The position numbers and the translations under genes are program-made. Of a stretch of DNA of 64,000 nt, positions 10,891 through 23,340 are shown one piece after another (within the stretch, counting starts at the first letter, position 1; every line of letters starts with the position of its first letter). Origin of the DNA: Uloborus plumipes (taxonomy: Eukaryota > Arthropoda > Arachnida > Araneae > Uloboridae). The notes beneath the pieces are model-generated. The model worked only from the letters and a program-made list of their open reading frames with translations. It had not been told where the DNA came from and did no database searches. Location: contig JAXGGA010005833.1 of NCBI GenBank assembly GCA_038373865.1, positions 1 to 64,000 on the forward strand, read 5' to 3'.

Positions 10891-12296
10891 AGAAGCACTC
10901 TATTCTTTAATTTCACCACTGGTAAAGAAATTGAAAATTACGTGCCCCTTCTAGCTCGGCCGGCTTGAACTTCTTCCTCTTTTCGATTTTTTTTTTTTTT
11001 TTTTTTTTTGTTCAGCTGAAAGCTTGGAAATTATTTGTGAAAAAAATAAAACCGAAAATGATTGCACTTTATTTTAAATTTCTTACTGGGAGGAATACTA
11101 ACACTTTATTCTAAATTTCTTGCCGAGGAGGAATGATTGCACTTTATTTTAAATTTATTGAGTGTAGCATTACTTTAAAGACTCTTATTTCCTGGCTGAC
11201 TAGAAAAACAGGGGGAATAAGAAGAAAGAGAGAAACGTAATTTGCTGACTGATCAACACGTGTTGAATATTTTTCATTTAAAGATTTCTATTCAAAATGA
11301 TTAGGATTTTTTCTGTGCTTTTTCTAATTGAAATATCTTCATTTTCCCAAGACACGTTCTTTTTTCTCTCGAGTAAATCGCGAGGGCCCCCTGACCCTCT
11401 TGGATTGCACTAGAGCCGCTATATATACTGCATGGTGTCATCTAACGAATTATTATTAGTAATAATTATTTATTTAGTTAAGTATTTCAAGCTAAAAGTA
11501 TGTAAATAATTTCAGAGTAAACTTAAACCGAATAATAATAACTACCTATTAAAAAAAACGAATTTTTTTTGGGGGGGAGGGGTATAGGAGGGAAAGACCC
11601 TCTGGAGCACTCAATTATATACACCTTTGAAAACAATGTTAATAGAGAGTGGGCTTTTTTCTTAAGTTTTTTTTTTTTTGAGCAAACACGAACCGAACAC
11701 CTACTTTTGAAAAAATCTTTCTCGATTTCGGGGGGGGGGGGGCCCTTAAATACGCCCTTGCTCTCAAAACTTTTTATTTGTTCAACTTTTACGCTGCTTA
11801 AATTTTCGTAATATTAAATTCTTTTTCAGCAGTAAAAGGTGCTAGTAATAATTCTAAATGCAGAATAATAATTTTAAAAAATTAGCTCTACCCGTTAAAA
11901 TGCACTAATATTTAAAAATTAGCACTTAGTTTAACATCAAAACTTTGTGTGTGTGTGTGTGTATGTTTTTCATTTTAAAACTCATTCTTCTTCCTTTTTT
12001 TCGAGAATTACATATGTATTTTTCCTTTTTCAAAGATCGTTTTTTCTTTGACATTTGATACCTAAAAATGTAATTTTACGTCGGAAAATGTACAGAATTG
12101 TTACTAATAGCATTTCCTTACGCGAAATAAATTTACCATTTATAAATGTTTAATGCTATTGTTGATAATTCGTGAAATTGTTACTACTCATTTTAAATTA
12201 ATTGTACATTTTGTAAAATAAATGAGAGTGAAAATTTCTTATATGTACAACAATAGAAAACATTTTTTTTTCATTCATCAGAGGAATTATGTTTTA
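10891..12296. other. No gene seen; homopolymers and repeat debris
   Basis: It contains a T-run of about 26 bases near 10985-11010, G-runs near 11570 and 11730, and a (GT)n run near 11946-11962. G-rich segments at 11565-11760 resemble the CAGTGGC-type repeat ends. No coding exon is supported. Confidence 0.4.
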
Positions 12297-12872
12297 CAGT
12301 ATAACTTCGATTTAACGATTTCCTCAATTTAACGATACATTTCACTGGTCCCGATTCGTATGCCTTGAATTTAATGTTAAAACTTCATCAATTTAACGAT
12401 AGCTTTCCTCGATTTAACGATGATATTGGGCATGGCCAAATTATCTCTCATCAAAAATACAGTAGTATCTATTTTTTAAAAAAATTCTATAACTATTTTA
12501 CTAGCAAAAGCACTAAAAACTATTTTACTAGTATGTCCCGATAGTAAGAAGATTCATCCCTCAGCAACTTCCAAACTTCTAGCATTTTTTGCGCCTTGAG
12601 AGAAGAGTGACCAATCGAAAAAAATGAAGTCGAAAAAAGTTAAACCGTTTTTCTCAATCCGAGAAAAACACAAACATCAATGAAATACTTTTTAAAATAA
12701 TATAAATGCATGGTTTTCTTAAAGAAGCAAAAGAACTTGTGTAAGCATTCACTTAATTATCAATATTTTAAGCCGTTTAACTTATGTTTTTGCTTTCCCG
12801 ATTTAACGATATCCTCGACTCAACGATAATTTTTTACAGTCCCTAGGCAATCGTAAAATCGAGGTTATACTG
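12297..12872. mobile_element. Pogo/Tigger-like MITE, 576 bp
   Basis: The left end CAGTATAACTTCGATTTAACG and the right end ATCGAGGTTATACTG are inverted repeats flanked by TA (12295-12296, 12873-12874). The phrase ATTTAACGAT recurs several times near both ends as subterminal repeats. No transposase is present. The terminus resembles Tigger/pogo elements known from animals. Confidence 0.78.
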
Positions 12873-14124
12873 TATTTGTTTTGCAATCCGCTACAAATGC
12901 TCTGCTCGAGCTGTGATGGTGTTATTTTGTAAATTAAGGTTATTTTAGTTAACTTTGATGATAATGTTCTTAACTAAATTGAGGCTGTTGTAATAGACTG
13001 TATTGTACAGTCGAAAAAAAAGGGTTAAGAAAATTTATAAAGAAAACTGCGTGTGTGTGTACATGCACTTTTTTCACAGTTAACTGTCCCCTCCCCTTTT
13101 CTTTTCTGCATAAGTAAATGAAGTTTTGTTACAAAAGTAGCGGCTTATAGATGTCTTCTGAATATTTGCAAAAATCAATTCCAAAAGTTCGTGGACAGAA
13201 TTTTTTTCTCGCATGTACTGGTGTTGGTATCTATTCCTAACAATGTTAGACTTGATTTCCTTTTGTGAAAACCCTTTTTTTCTCCTTTTTTTTCGTTTAT
13301 TTTTCCTCTTTTTCTCTCTCACTTCTCTATTTATGTTTGTGTTTGTAGGGAGTATTTTTTAAATTTTACTGATGAAAGTGTTTTATAAGAGCATTAAGAT
13401 TTTTTGCTCCAACCTCCCTCAACAGTTTTGTTTTACTTTACTTTAAAATATATATTTTTTAACTTTTATATATATTGCATTTAACTGAATAAAGTGTGCA
13501 AGTTTCAGAAATTTTTAATATAAATTGGAAATTTAACTTTGTAGCGAAAAAAAGTTGGAATGAAATAGAAATACCTGATCTTTGTGAGACTTTAAATGTA
13601 CTTAATTTATCAGTACTAAGTACTTTAAATTTAGAAAAATTATGATATATGATGCCGTTACTTACAGTTTCTTTTAAATACAGATTAGCAGTGTTACGAA
13701 CTTGTTGGTCTCGTAAGACGATTTATAAGATATCGGTGTACTTCTAGGAAGATATAATCTTACAGTTAATTTAAACATGACCAAACTAATGTGGAAACTC
13801 GCATTTGATCGTCACTTCTTTGCATTTGCAAAGTGGCTGTGGTGCGCTTAATACATATCATTCAAAAAGAAACGAAGTATTGATACTGTTAATAGAGCTA
13901 TATTGATAAATTATTGTACATGGTGTTGGCAATGATATTGAAAATATCTTTTTACTTAGTATAATTTCGTGGTGCTTAGTTAAATGGGTTTGTGGTTGGA
14001 ATGTGCGATGACTGAGCTCGGGAGCTGAATCATAAATTTTTTTGGGGGCGGATGGTTTATAAACAAACCATTTATGTTATTTTCTAGACTCAAAATCTCT
14101 AACAGCTATGTAATTGCTATCTCT
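12873..14124. other. No gene seen
   Basis: AT-rich sequence with pyrimidine tracts near 13260-13320, which produce a chance Lys-rich ORF on the minus strand. No exon or mobile-element boundary could be supported. Confidence 0.4.
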
Positions 14125-14530
14125 GGATGCTAAACCGTGGTGCTCTGATCGGTACGACGTTGAACTCGCAACTAGTGGATCGTGGGCTCGATGCGAGTCG
14201 GTCTAAGCTTTTCCGTGTTAGCAATTGAGGCTGGTGCACGTTAAATCTATTGTGGTCACAAAGTCCTCCCAAGTTACCATTCAAATTAAAACCTATAGGG
14301 GTATGCAATACACCGCCAACTCGGCCATTTCGATCCATGGACTGCAGTTTCCACGGATCGAAATAGCCGAGTTGGCGGTGTATTGCATGTTCCTGCCTTA
14401 GCCCTTGCTTAGGGGCGGTTACTCACTGCTTTATACCTATAGGGGTAGTAGATCAGACATTGCTCGTCTCCTGGTCTTGATCAAAAACAAGGCTGTCTTC
14501 AGGGCTCCGTCCAACTATTTGAACCACAAG
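14125..14530 (+). repeat. tRNA-derived SINE, interrupted
   Basis: The head has a tRNA-like layout: a box-A-like TGGTGCTCTGATCGGTAC near 14139 and a box-B-like GGGCTCGATGCGAGTC about 50 bp later (near 14187), where a tRNA has GGTTCGANTCC. The body is GC-richer than its surroundings. It is split at 14303 by a short insertion with a 13-bp target duplication and resumes after 14447. The 3' limit is uncertain. Confidence 0.55.
14304..14434. mobile_element. Short tRNA-like element, head-to-head duplicate
   Basis: The insert is flanked by a perfect 13-bp duplication ACCTATAGGGGTA (14291-14303 and 14435-14447). Its right part (about 14351-14434) contains ATAGCCGAGTTGGCGGTG, which resembles the box A of class II (Leu/Ser) tRNAs, followed by GCCTTAGCCCTTGCTTAGGG. 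Its left part (14304-14340) is an inverted copy of the head, so the insert forms a hairpin. A second copy lies at 33459-33541. Confidence 0.75.
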
Positions 14531-15338
14531 TATTGGCAGAACGGGGCCCTAGAGGCATTTAAAAAAAATCCTTTACTCAGCTAAGGAGCTTGTAATTGAA
14601 TCGGTGAGTGCATAAACAACGTCAGTCCAGAACTTCAAATTGTTCATGAGAGAGAAAAAACGTCTTAATTCTAGCATTGTTTCTACGGTCAACGTTCAAA
14701 TAACAGGCCCCGTATCTTTCGAATTAGTGACCTGACTGACGCGATTTTTGACCTCAACACGATTCTTACCTCCCACAGCTTGTTTCCACAAAAAACGAAT
14801 TTTTAAATTTTTGTGACTGATGTTGTTTTTGCACTCACCGATTCAATTGTTTTGGGACTCTTGCTTGGCCAGCCAACGCAAATGTGTCGGCCAACGTTTA
14901 AGAAGTTCAATGCAAAGATATTTAAGACTTCGGGAAACTTAATGAGGATGGTCTACTAAAAAATTTCTAAATTGCTTTACTGGAAGATTTCAGAAAGAAA
15001 ACGCATGGAAAAGCGCTCCAGTACATTACATATGCTTTTCTCATAAACAGCTCTTGATTAGTAATAATACTTAACTAGAATCAGTTAATTCATTAAGATG
15101 ACGGAGCACCACAAAAAGAATATGCCACTCAAGTTAACAGAAAAAGTAATGTACTGTCTGTGAACCAAACCACCCCCAAAAAATGTTTGTACAAACTATT
15201 ACTATGTATTTTCAAAAATATGTTGTATATGAATCTAACAATCCCATAAAAAAAAAACTCTAGTTGTGCATTAGTATTACTATATATTTTCAAGTTATGC
15301 TTTTTATTTATTTATTTATTTTATTTTTAAAAGATATA
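14531..15338. other. No gene seen
   Basis: No exon, RNA gene or mobile-element terminus is supported. A weak GC-richer tract at 14531-14640 may be the 3' remainder of the SINE. Confidence 0.35.
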
Positions 15339-15516
15339 CAATGAAAGCCCGTTCCAACGAACTTCAAGGGACCTGAAATTCCGTTTTACTAGTAACGGAG
15401 AGTTTCGTTGTAATGGAATTCAAGCAATGCAATGGAAATTAAGTCGGAGCTGGGAGTTTATTTTGCTGAAACGGATATTTCGCTGTATTAGTATTCGTTG
15501 CAACAGGATTTTACTG
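15339..15516. mobile_element. Pogo/Tigger-like MITE, 178 bp
   Basis: The left end CAATGAAAGCCCGTTCCAACG and the right end CGTTGCAACAGGATTTTACTG are inverted repeats, with TA outside each (15337-15338, 15517-15518). Non-coding. The design is the same as other pogo-like MITEs in this window but the family is distinct. Confidence 0.7.
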
Positions 15517-16344
15517 TACATCTTTCTTTGCTGTAATGAGCGAAAACATGCCAGTATCAAACTCGAATATTCTAATGTTTGCGTCTTTCAAGAGATTGCT
15601 ACTTTAATCTCAAAAACTTGTACATATTCTTTATGCGTGCCCACCGTGCCTAATATATTATTTTCGCATATAATTGTTATTTCATGTGTTATGATTGAAG
15701 CGTGCCATCTTGTCTTGAAAAAAAACTTCATATCTACGCAGTTCTGGGTGATTAGCTTCAAAACTGGAAGCTTCTCTGTACTTAATATCTGTGTGATTTT
15801 TTAATTTTCAAAGTATTTAACTAGTTCAAATTGTTCGAAATTGTTATGTGTTCAACATTTTCTTTGTGTTATGTTTATGAATGTGATGTTACTGAATATC
15901 ATGTGATATTTGACTTTGATTCTTGTGGAAAAAACTGCTTCTTACCTTGGTTTTGAGGTCTAGAGTGTGAAGAACTTGAATGTCTGCACTGTAAAAAAAA
16001 ACTGAAGTACTACTAGAAAATCCGTAGGAAAATGGGATTTCATAAACTTTTCTAGTAACGACACAGCTTTTCTTTTAAAGTAAAATGGACTATATTACTT
16101 AACTCATTAATGCCTGACTTTTTTTTTTCAAAGATATTTTGTATACTGAATACAAATAGTGTTTAATGGAGAGTAAAAATAATTAAAAAAATATCATGTA
16201 TAAAATAAATTTTTTATTAAAGAAAGAAAAATCGCCGCTCAAAAGTAAGAAGTAAATAGACACCATTCATTTCATTTCACACTCCAGGGTCCCCCGTACC
16301 TACCACAGCTTAATTAGCTTTCTGTCGGTCTGTCTGTCTGTCCC

Positions 16345-17370
16345 CCCCTAATAACTTTTGAATGAACATTCCGATTTGAACAAACTTTTTTTCGTTGGAA
16401 AGATCTCGGCGAGTACAGCGCATTCCCATATTTGACTTTTCGATTTGAACAATTTTTGGTTCAATTTTGAACCGTTCAAACAACCTGTCCCGCGATGCTA
16501 ACTTTTGAATGAACAGTCCGATTTGAACAAACTTTTTTTTGTTTGAAAGATCTTTTCAGGGATACTTCATTCCCATATCTACATTTTCGATTTGAACAAT
16601 GTTTCGTTCAACATTGAACCGTTCAAACAAGCTGTCACCCCTAATAACTTTTGAATGAATAGTCCGATTTAAACAAACTTTTTTTTGTTCGAAGCATCTC
16701 GGCAAGGATACTTTATTACCGTATTTAAATTTTATATTTGAACATTTTTGGTTCAATATTGAACCGTTCAAGCAACCTTTCCCCGCCTAATAACTTTTGA
16801 GTGAACCGTCCGAATGGAATAAACTTTTTTTTGTTCGAAAGATCTCGGCGAGTACAGCTCATTCCCATATTTGATTTTTCGATTTGAACAATTTTTGGTT
16901 CAACTTTGAACCGTTCAAACAACCTGTCCCGTGATGCTAATTTTTGAATGAACAGTCCGCTTTGAACAAACTTTTTTTTGTTCGAAATATCTTATCAAGG
17001 ATACTTCATTCCCGTATCTACATTTCCGATTTGAACAATTTTTCGTTCAACATTGAACCGCTCAATCAAGCTGTCACCCCTAATAACTTTTGAGTGAACA
17101 GTCCTATTTAAATAAACTTTTTTTTTTGTTCGGAGGATCTCAGCAAGGACACTTCATTACCGTATTTAAATTTTCCATTTGAGCATTTTTTCGTTCAACA
17201 TTGAACCGTTCAAGCAACCTTTCCCCACCTAATAACTTTTGAGTGAACCGTCCGAATGGAATAAACTTTTTTTTGTTTGAAAGACCTCAGAGAGGCTTTC
17301 CCATACATTCCCATATTTCGCTTTTTGATTTGAACCATTTTTCGTTCAATATTGAACCGTTCAGAAAAAA
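16345..17370. repeat. 147-bp tandem array, about 7 units
   Basis: Each unit runs AATAACTTTTGAATGAACAG, then CCGATTTGAACAAACTT, then GATCTCGGCGAG, then TTCAACATTGAACCGTTCAA. The start phrase recurs near 16351, 16503, 16649, 16791, 16941, 17088 and 17234, a spacing of about 147 bp. It is preceded by a (TCTG)n-like tract near 16322-16343. The minus-strand ORFs across it are open phases of the array, not genes. Confidence 0.85.
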
Positions 17371-18000
17371 AAAAAAAACATTAGCGTCTACGGGGAATTT
17401 AAGTTGAATGTTGATCCTGAACTTAAAGTCGGATTTCCTTCAAACTAACTTTGTAAGAAAATGGTTTTGATAAATAATGTTTGTAAAGTACTTTTCTGAG
17501 TAATCTTCAGAGAGGACTCTGATTCCGACTCCGACCCCGCGAACATGGCGGAAATGCAGGCTCAGAAAAAAAATGACTGAACGTGCAGACGATTTTTTGT
17601 TTATTTATTCGTTTGTATTATATTTATTATTATTTTTTTTTTCTGCAGACAATTTTTTTTTGTAACAAAAATTTTCATTCACGCGAACATTTTATTCTTT
17701 ATTTATATTTAACAACTGGTAACGGATTAAAAGTGAAATTCGAGACATTTTATTAACGGACGAGTTTTTTTTTCTTTTTTTTTTCTTTGATAAAATGTGT
17801 TTTGATGCTCTTTGTACTTTATTTATTTATTTTATTATTATTATTATTTTTTTTTTTTTGAAAACGATGGAGGTTTTTTTCTACGGAGGAACTGTAACAG
17901 TTACACTCTTTAAAAGGTGCGACAAAACTTTATTTATTCGTTAATTACTTTTTACGTGTCTATTTCATCTGATGAGAGGGGTATATTTTGCTTTTCGAAA
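17371..18000. other. AT-rich low-complexity stretch within the composite
   Basis: T-runs and ATT/TTTATT repeats dominate from about 17580 to 17960. No gene. The minus-strand ORF at 18014-18202 lies in the piggyBac-like element's right part and is partly shared with the copy at 38.1-38.3 kb. It has no recognisable transposase motif. Confidence 0.45.
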
Positions 18001-18439
18001 TCAGCTCTAAGTGCTAAAAGGGTATGTTTGACATAATTTTCAGTCTCAGATAATCAAGAGAATAATGATCAGATGCGATAATGCCGATGTCGATGTACGG
18101 GAAAGTAGGCTCGTTTAGTTCTTGACAGAACTTCTTGTTGTTCTTGAGATTGTGAACGATGTCATTTTTAATAAAGATCATATTAAAAATGCTACAGAAC
18201 ACACTTTACAATGGTTATGTGCTTCAATCTGTTTATAACGAATTGAAACAATACCAAGGTACTCATTGAACACTATTATTTTTTTGAAATGTTCATTTTT
18301 GGGAAATTCAGACCCATTTTTTGGACCGTCCCTAAAAAGGGACGCTAGACATTAATGGGTTGAGAAGTAGCTGTATTTTTACTAGAAAACTTTATAGAAG
18401 CTCCGGAAAACTTGTCTTGTCGTTGGAGAAGTCTGACCG

Positions 18440-18690
18440 CATGGGGATGTTTCGAGTTCGAACCCCGGCTCGGGCATGGATGTACTTCCTCTCTTCTGCC
18501 CTTGTCCTTCCTTTACGGGAATGTGTTGTTTTTCTGTAAATGATTGCCTACCCTATAGGCGGGTCCCTATGGCATGCGTGTACTGTGGAAGTTGGCTTTC
18601 ATACCAAATGACGATGCAGTTGGAAAAGTGAAGCAGCACGCCCTAAATCGCCAGCCTATACTCGACAGCAACTTAAGTTGACACTGAAAT
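18440..18690 (+). repeat. Candidate tRNA-derived SINE
   Basis: The sequence GTTTCGAGTTCGAACCCCGGC near 18449-18470 is a strong match to tRNA/SINE box B (GGTTCGAANCC). About 200 bp of GC-richer body follow. Box A is not clear upstream, so the head may be truncated or diverged. No terminal poly(A) or duplication was established. Confidence 0.5.
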
Positions 18691-19344
18691 TACTACGCGC
18701 AGAAGAAAAACGGAGTTAACAGAAACCTTCTTGGCGAATTAGAGGAGATCGCTAACTGTGCGTGAACTCTTGTTGGCTGGCGCTTTCGATTCAAATCTAT
18801 TACGCTTCCGCGCTACTCCGTTCGTAAAATTGAAAATATTAAGAAAATTACGAATATTATAACAAAAAAAGGCTACATATGCGTAGATGAAACACTCTAA
18901 TCCGATTTCTAAAGGGGAGGATCTAATTTCATCCGGACACCGCGCACGGAACTACTTCCTTTGTTTGGTCTCAGCTTATTTCTTCATAGTCAAGAAAGGT
19001 TGCAGTCGAGTATAGCTGGCACAAAACAACAACAACAAGTGCTCGATCTGACTTCCTTTCATTTTATACTCAATAATTCCCTCCACGAAAAAAAGATTCG
19101 TATTTTTAAACTCCAGTCACGACTTAGTAGAATACATAATGAGGGGGGGGGGGGAGAGACGCGTTCGAAAAAACCTCGGACAAATCCAAATTGCCCGCCC
19201 AGCTGGCACAGGACAACAACATGGAAGCTCACTTTCTAGAGATTTTCTGGTAGTTCTGCAGTCATTTTTTTAGTCTGGAAGCCTCTATAGAAATCTAGTT
19301 TACCAGATATTTTCTAGTATTACTGCAGTATTATTTTTACAGTG

Positions 19345-22300
19345 TGATTTTAAAGATTCAGGTTACGATTTCTGGCCATATTTTCTAAACATGTTACGTC
19401 TGACGTTAAAGTAATTTTAGAACTGAGATGCTATTGTCAACCGTTACACCTTTAAAAGAAAAAATCTGCAAAAACTTAATAGGTGGGTTTACATGTTCTG
19501 TTTTTAGAAATAACCTCAAAAATGTAATTATATTACTAAAATAATAATGGAAAAAATACAGGCTACCAATTTTTGAGCGTTTAAGCAGAATTCTGCCCTC
19601 AATAAAGAATACAATTACACATGCTGATAGATTATTCCTGTCTGGAATGTTGAGGAAAGCTCTTTGAGAACCTATTGATTCCTTTGTTGTCACCCCCGAG
19701 ACAAATTTTATTATTCCTCTTTTCTCGTCAAAACAGTTTATTACTAATCTATGGTTATTCCTTTATCTCTGTTAATTTTTTTTAATTAATCATTTGAACA
19801 AAACATTTTAGCTTACTCAATTCAATTTATTGCTAGATTCAGCAATGTGTTAATGGTGGCTATGGCGATTTCGCACTTGCAATTATAGCGTTATGAATGC
19901 GCTACTTTCTGATGCTATCAAATTGGCATGATAACTCTAAAGAGGCTTTCTGTAATTAAGGTAAAATCTCGCCAAAACTTGGCGGCTACGCCCAAAAATT
20001 GCCATATGTATGTTTATGAGAATTAAATAGCATATCGGGATTGCCATATTTGAATACCCTTCTCTAAATGTATGTTTAGAGGGATTTTAACCAAGTTATT
20101 TAACGCCTCTCTAGTATATCTTGATGTTATAGGCACGCTAGCTTTTCATTATTGTACTAATTTTGATTGCTTGCGTAAATCGAATCAGATCCTATAAATG
20201 AACTCTATGTATTGTGAACAGATGGCGATTTTGACATCAAACAGAAACACGTTTTATCTGGGAGCGTTTGCTGCATCTTGTTTCGTTTCATTTTTTGTGC
20301 CTTGCCTGTTTGGATGTTAGCTTGCCATTTATAGGAACGATGTGAAACTTAACTTGAATTTTGTGCAGATGACTATGTATATAATCATATTGCTGATCAG
20401 TGGACCACTTTACTGATGAGAAAATGATGATGACATGTGCAAAATTGTATTTCCGCATTATAGAGACTCCCGAAATCCAGTAGCTTAGATACCGAGATGC
20501 ATCACCAAAATGGTGCCGAAATCTTGCCAAAACAGGATAAAATTAAGTTTTCAAGAGTTTTCGAAAACGTAGATGTGATTTTGACGTAGTCTTATGATCA
20601 CTAAGTAAGCTCGGGGGCCGTTGTAATGCTGAAATACCGAAAAAACAATGTAACTCATGTTTTGTTTGATAATCAAGATTGTGATACAGAAGTTGATATT
20701 CATGTGATCTGTGGTAAATATCTGTACTTAAAATAACTTTCCTTATTTCCGAATTCATCACAAATGTTGAATGCCATTTAGTTTTTCTATACAGCTGACC
20801 CTCTTCCAGGGAGACTTTTGCTAACAGGGTTGAAGTCCTAAAGTAGTGAAACTAGTTGCCGATGTCAGGCAACAATGTTAATTATTATTGTAAAAATTCA
20901 TCCTACTTTCGCTATTGTTTACAACCATAGACATTAGAAACGCTCGATAAACGTTTCCAATGTCTATGTTTACAACGCACCAGATGACATTTTCCATAAT
21001 GGCTCTTGTGCCATTAAAGTCAAGTCAATCAACCAACCAGGCGACATTTTTTTAATGAACCTAATGATCGGAACGCCCCTTAATGATCGGAAAAAGGCGT
21101 AAGGACTGCCATAATGTCTGGAGGAAAGCATATGAAGCGTTTTGGAATCCCCATATTTGAATCTTTGTCGTCAAATGCTTTTTTGAGCGGAAACTAGCTC
21201 AGTTATCCAACGTCTCCTTGTTGTAACAATCGTTATGTATTTTGAGAATCTGAGCGAATCTTTATGAAACGTTAAAGGTCGAAATGTATCAAACATTTGT
21301 TAATCTGTATGAAACATTTATCAATCTGTACTTAACTTTTATTGATCTAAATCAAGCATGTGCTGTGCATTAAGCATTTAATATTCACGAGTGTGTACAT
21401 CTCAAAAGGTTTTATCTTTTTTTTTTTTCATTTAAAAAATTATATGATACCTCTGCCGCATAGTCTAGACCTTTTCCGGTGATTGAATATTGACAATCCA
21501 ATGATTCTAAAGTTCATGAGATATTTTACCAATGCATTGTGTACCAGATATAATTTTTGTGTTAGAACTTTTCAGTTTAACATGCAAATGCTATCAATGG
21601 TTTTAGTACCGTCAACTGCATTTATTTATAAACTAAATGAGAAAAGTTTTTAGTGAGAGAAATGAAATATCAAATTATAAATTTGCAGTTGGTGCTCTGT
21701 GGAGAATACTTATGCCAATGGAATAGAAACCTATTATTTATTTCTAAGAAACGAAGACTTATGCATGTTTTGTTTTCTCTTCCTTTTCATGTGTACAAGG
21801 AGATCATATGTGGGAAATGAGCTATTTACTTACGTTTATTTGACGTTTATTTTGTTACTTTGTTTTTGACTCATTGGGGAATCGAAACATATCGTAAGTA
21901 TCTGCATTTACTAACTGGAATTGGTGGATAAGAGCTAATTCGAAATGCACAAAAACTAAAACAAGTTCAATAAAATAAGACAACCTGAACAAAAGTACCA
22001 CACATAAAAGTATTTAAAATGAGCTAAAAACTCGGCAAGAAGTTATTTCGAGGCCTTCAGAACAAGCATCTTCATCATGGCAAAAAAGGAAAGCAATGGT
22101 TAAAGAAAACTAAAACAACGGTCAAGTGAACTTACCCTTGGTTCACATGAGCGTTGGTTGGGTATTCTTAAACCATTCTTTTTTTCACCGATGAAGAGGC
22201 TATTTTAATTGCTTCGAAACAGTTGTTTATTCAGTTTTTAACTTTTTTTAAATGCTTTTATTTGCAGTATTTTTATTCAAATTTGTCTTATTTTGTTCAT

Positions 22301-22649
22301 ATTTTAGCACAAAGTTTTCAACTACTTTTTACCTAAAAACAACTTATTTACATCGGCCGAAAAAATCCCAGAACAGCTATAGTTGGCATTAAATGTAATA
22401 CGTTTTCTTCGCTATATCTGAAATGTACACTTTTTATTTTTACGTAAATTATTTTCCATCACGAAAACGATTATAACATAATAAACTTTTCTTTCTTAAA
22501 CTATTTTAAATCATTCTAAGCATCATTCTCCAACACTATGATCTCCTTTATCGTAATTAAAGCTTCGTCATTTGGTTTAAAAGTGTGTCGCAAAGAAAAC
22601 TGCCAACTGTGAGACAATTCATGATGACGTGATAAACCAATCGAAGAAA
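19345..22649. other. No gene seen; weak internal repeats
   Basis: Two diverged segments, near 19995-20120 and 21095-21230, share phrases such as GCCATATTTGAAT/CCCATATTTGAAT and may be one old repeat. A short hairpin at about 20927-20972 joins CATAGACATTAGAAACG with its complement. No exon is supported; the minus-strand ORFs near 20.3-20.8 kb lack domain signatures. Confidence 0.35.
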
Positions 22650-23340
22650 GCGGAATGTTGAAGAAACGGTAAGAGTGTAGAAGAGACGTACATTGGCGAT
22701 ATTGTGGATTTATCGCTGTGGGAAACTAACGGTGATCTAGTTTGGTGACATGCTACATCTACATGGCAATCCTTAATATTTGCCGCCATGTTTGGTCAAA
22801 GTAACATAGAAACTAATTTCTTTTGTTACACCGTGAAATTTGCCATATTGCCTTTTAAATGGATTCCTAGGAATTTTTTTTTTTTGGTTGACGCATTTTC
22901 GACACTATTTTTGAACACTAGATTACCTTACTGTTTATTTATCAAAGTCTCTTTTTATTTTTACATTTTCATTAACTCTTTCGGAAAATGTAAGAAAGAT
23001 ATGTAGCAAATAATAGCGTCACGATTTCGCCCATTAAGTAAAACCAACCATTAAATAGGATTACAATTTTTAAAAATATAAGAAAGTTGCCCATAAATAA
23101 ATTAGATCATTCGTTTATTAAACTAAGTAATATTAAAAGTCCCATTAAAATGTAAAATAACTCGCCGAATCTAATCAAGTTCCTTGATCAAAAAGTATTA
23201 AAAGTTTGATATCAATGTAAATGAGGAACAAACATGGCGGCGATGACAACTTTTTTTCCTTTCCCGCCAAGCTAGAAAGTAAGCAAGTCGCCAAGCTCCA
23301 ATGTACCTAGACTCTGCACTCTTACCGAAGAAACTTTTAG
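22650..23340. repeat. Diverged foldback repeat
   Basis: GAAACGGTAAGAGTGTAGAAG near 22669 and its diverged complement (CTCTGCACTCTTACCGAAG, near 23313) mark the arms. Farther in, TTGCCGCCATGTTTGGTC near 22780 pairs with GAACAAACATGGCGGCGATG near 23225. The middle is AT-rich and non-coding. No target duplication was identified. Confidence 0.5.

Larger units (their letters stand above)
16103..18359. mobile_element. piggyBac-like element, family 2, copy A
   Basis: The left end CTCATTAATGCCTGAC and the right end AGACATTAATGGG are inverted and sit against TTAA (16099-16102) and TTGA (18360-18363), a mutated TTAA. Just inside the right end is GGACCGTCCCTAAAAAGGGA. The same termini and subterminal sequences occur in a 512-bp copy at 38002-38513 in the opposite orientation. 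The extra length here comes largely from a tandem array (16345-17370). No intact transposase is present. Superfamily is inferred from the TTAA target and terminus style. Confidence 0.72.
15987..19344. mobile_element. Composite CACTG-ended element holding nested repeats
   Basis: The left end (CACTGTAAAAAAAAACTG, then TACTACTAGAAAAT) and the right end (ATTTTCTAGTATTACTGCAG, then TTTTTACAGTG) are inverted repeats, about 3.36 kb apart. Most of the inside is later insertion: the piggyBac-like element at 16103-18359 and a tRNA-like SINE near 18440. With those removed the original element was about 1 kb. The flanks show no clear duplication. The terminus resembles that of the CACTGTAAAA MITEs elsewhere in the window. 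Confidence 0.55.

Noticed and set aside
15427..15804. 125-codon open frame on the plus strand
   Set aside because: It starts within a pogo-like MITE and has no recognisable domain. A Cys/Ile-rich chance frame in AT-rich DNA is the simpler reading.
16556..16922. Minus-strand frames with repeated EPKIVQIE-like phrases, resembling a repeat protein
   Set aside because: The protein repeat is simply the translation of the 147-bp tandem array.
18440..18480. A functional tRNA gene at the box-B-like sequence
   Set aside because: No cloverleaf, acceptor stem or clear box A can be drawn; a tRNA-derived SINE fits better.
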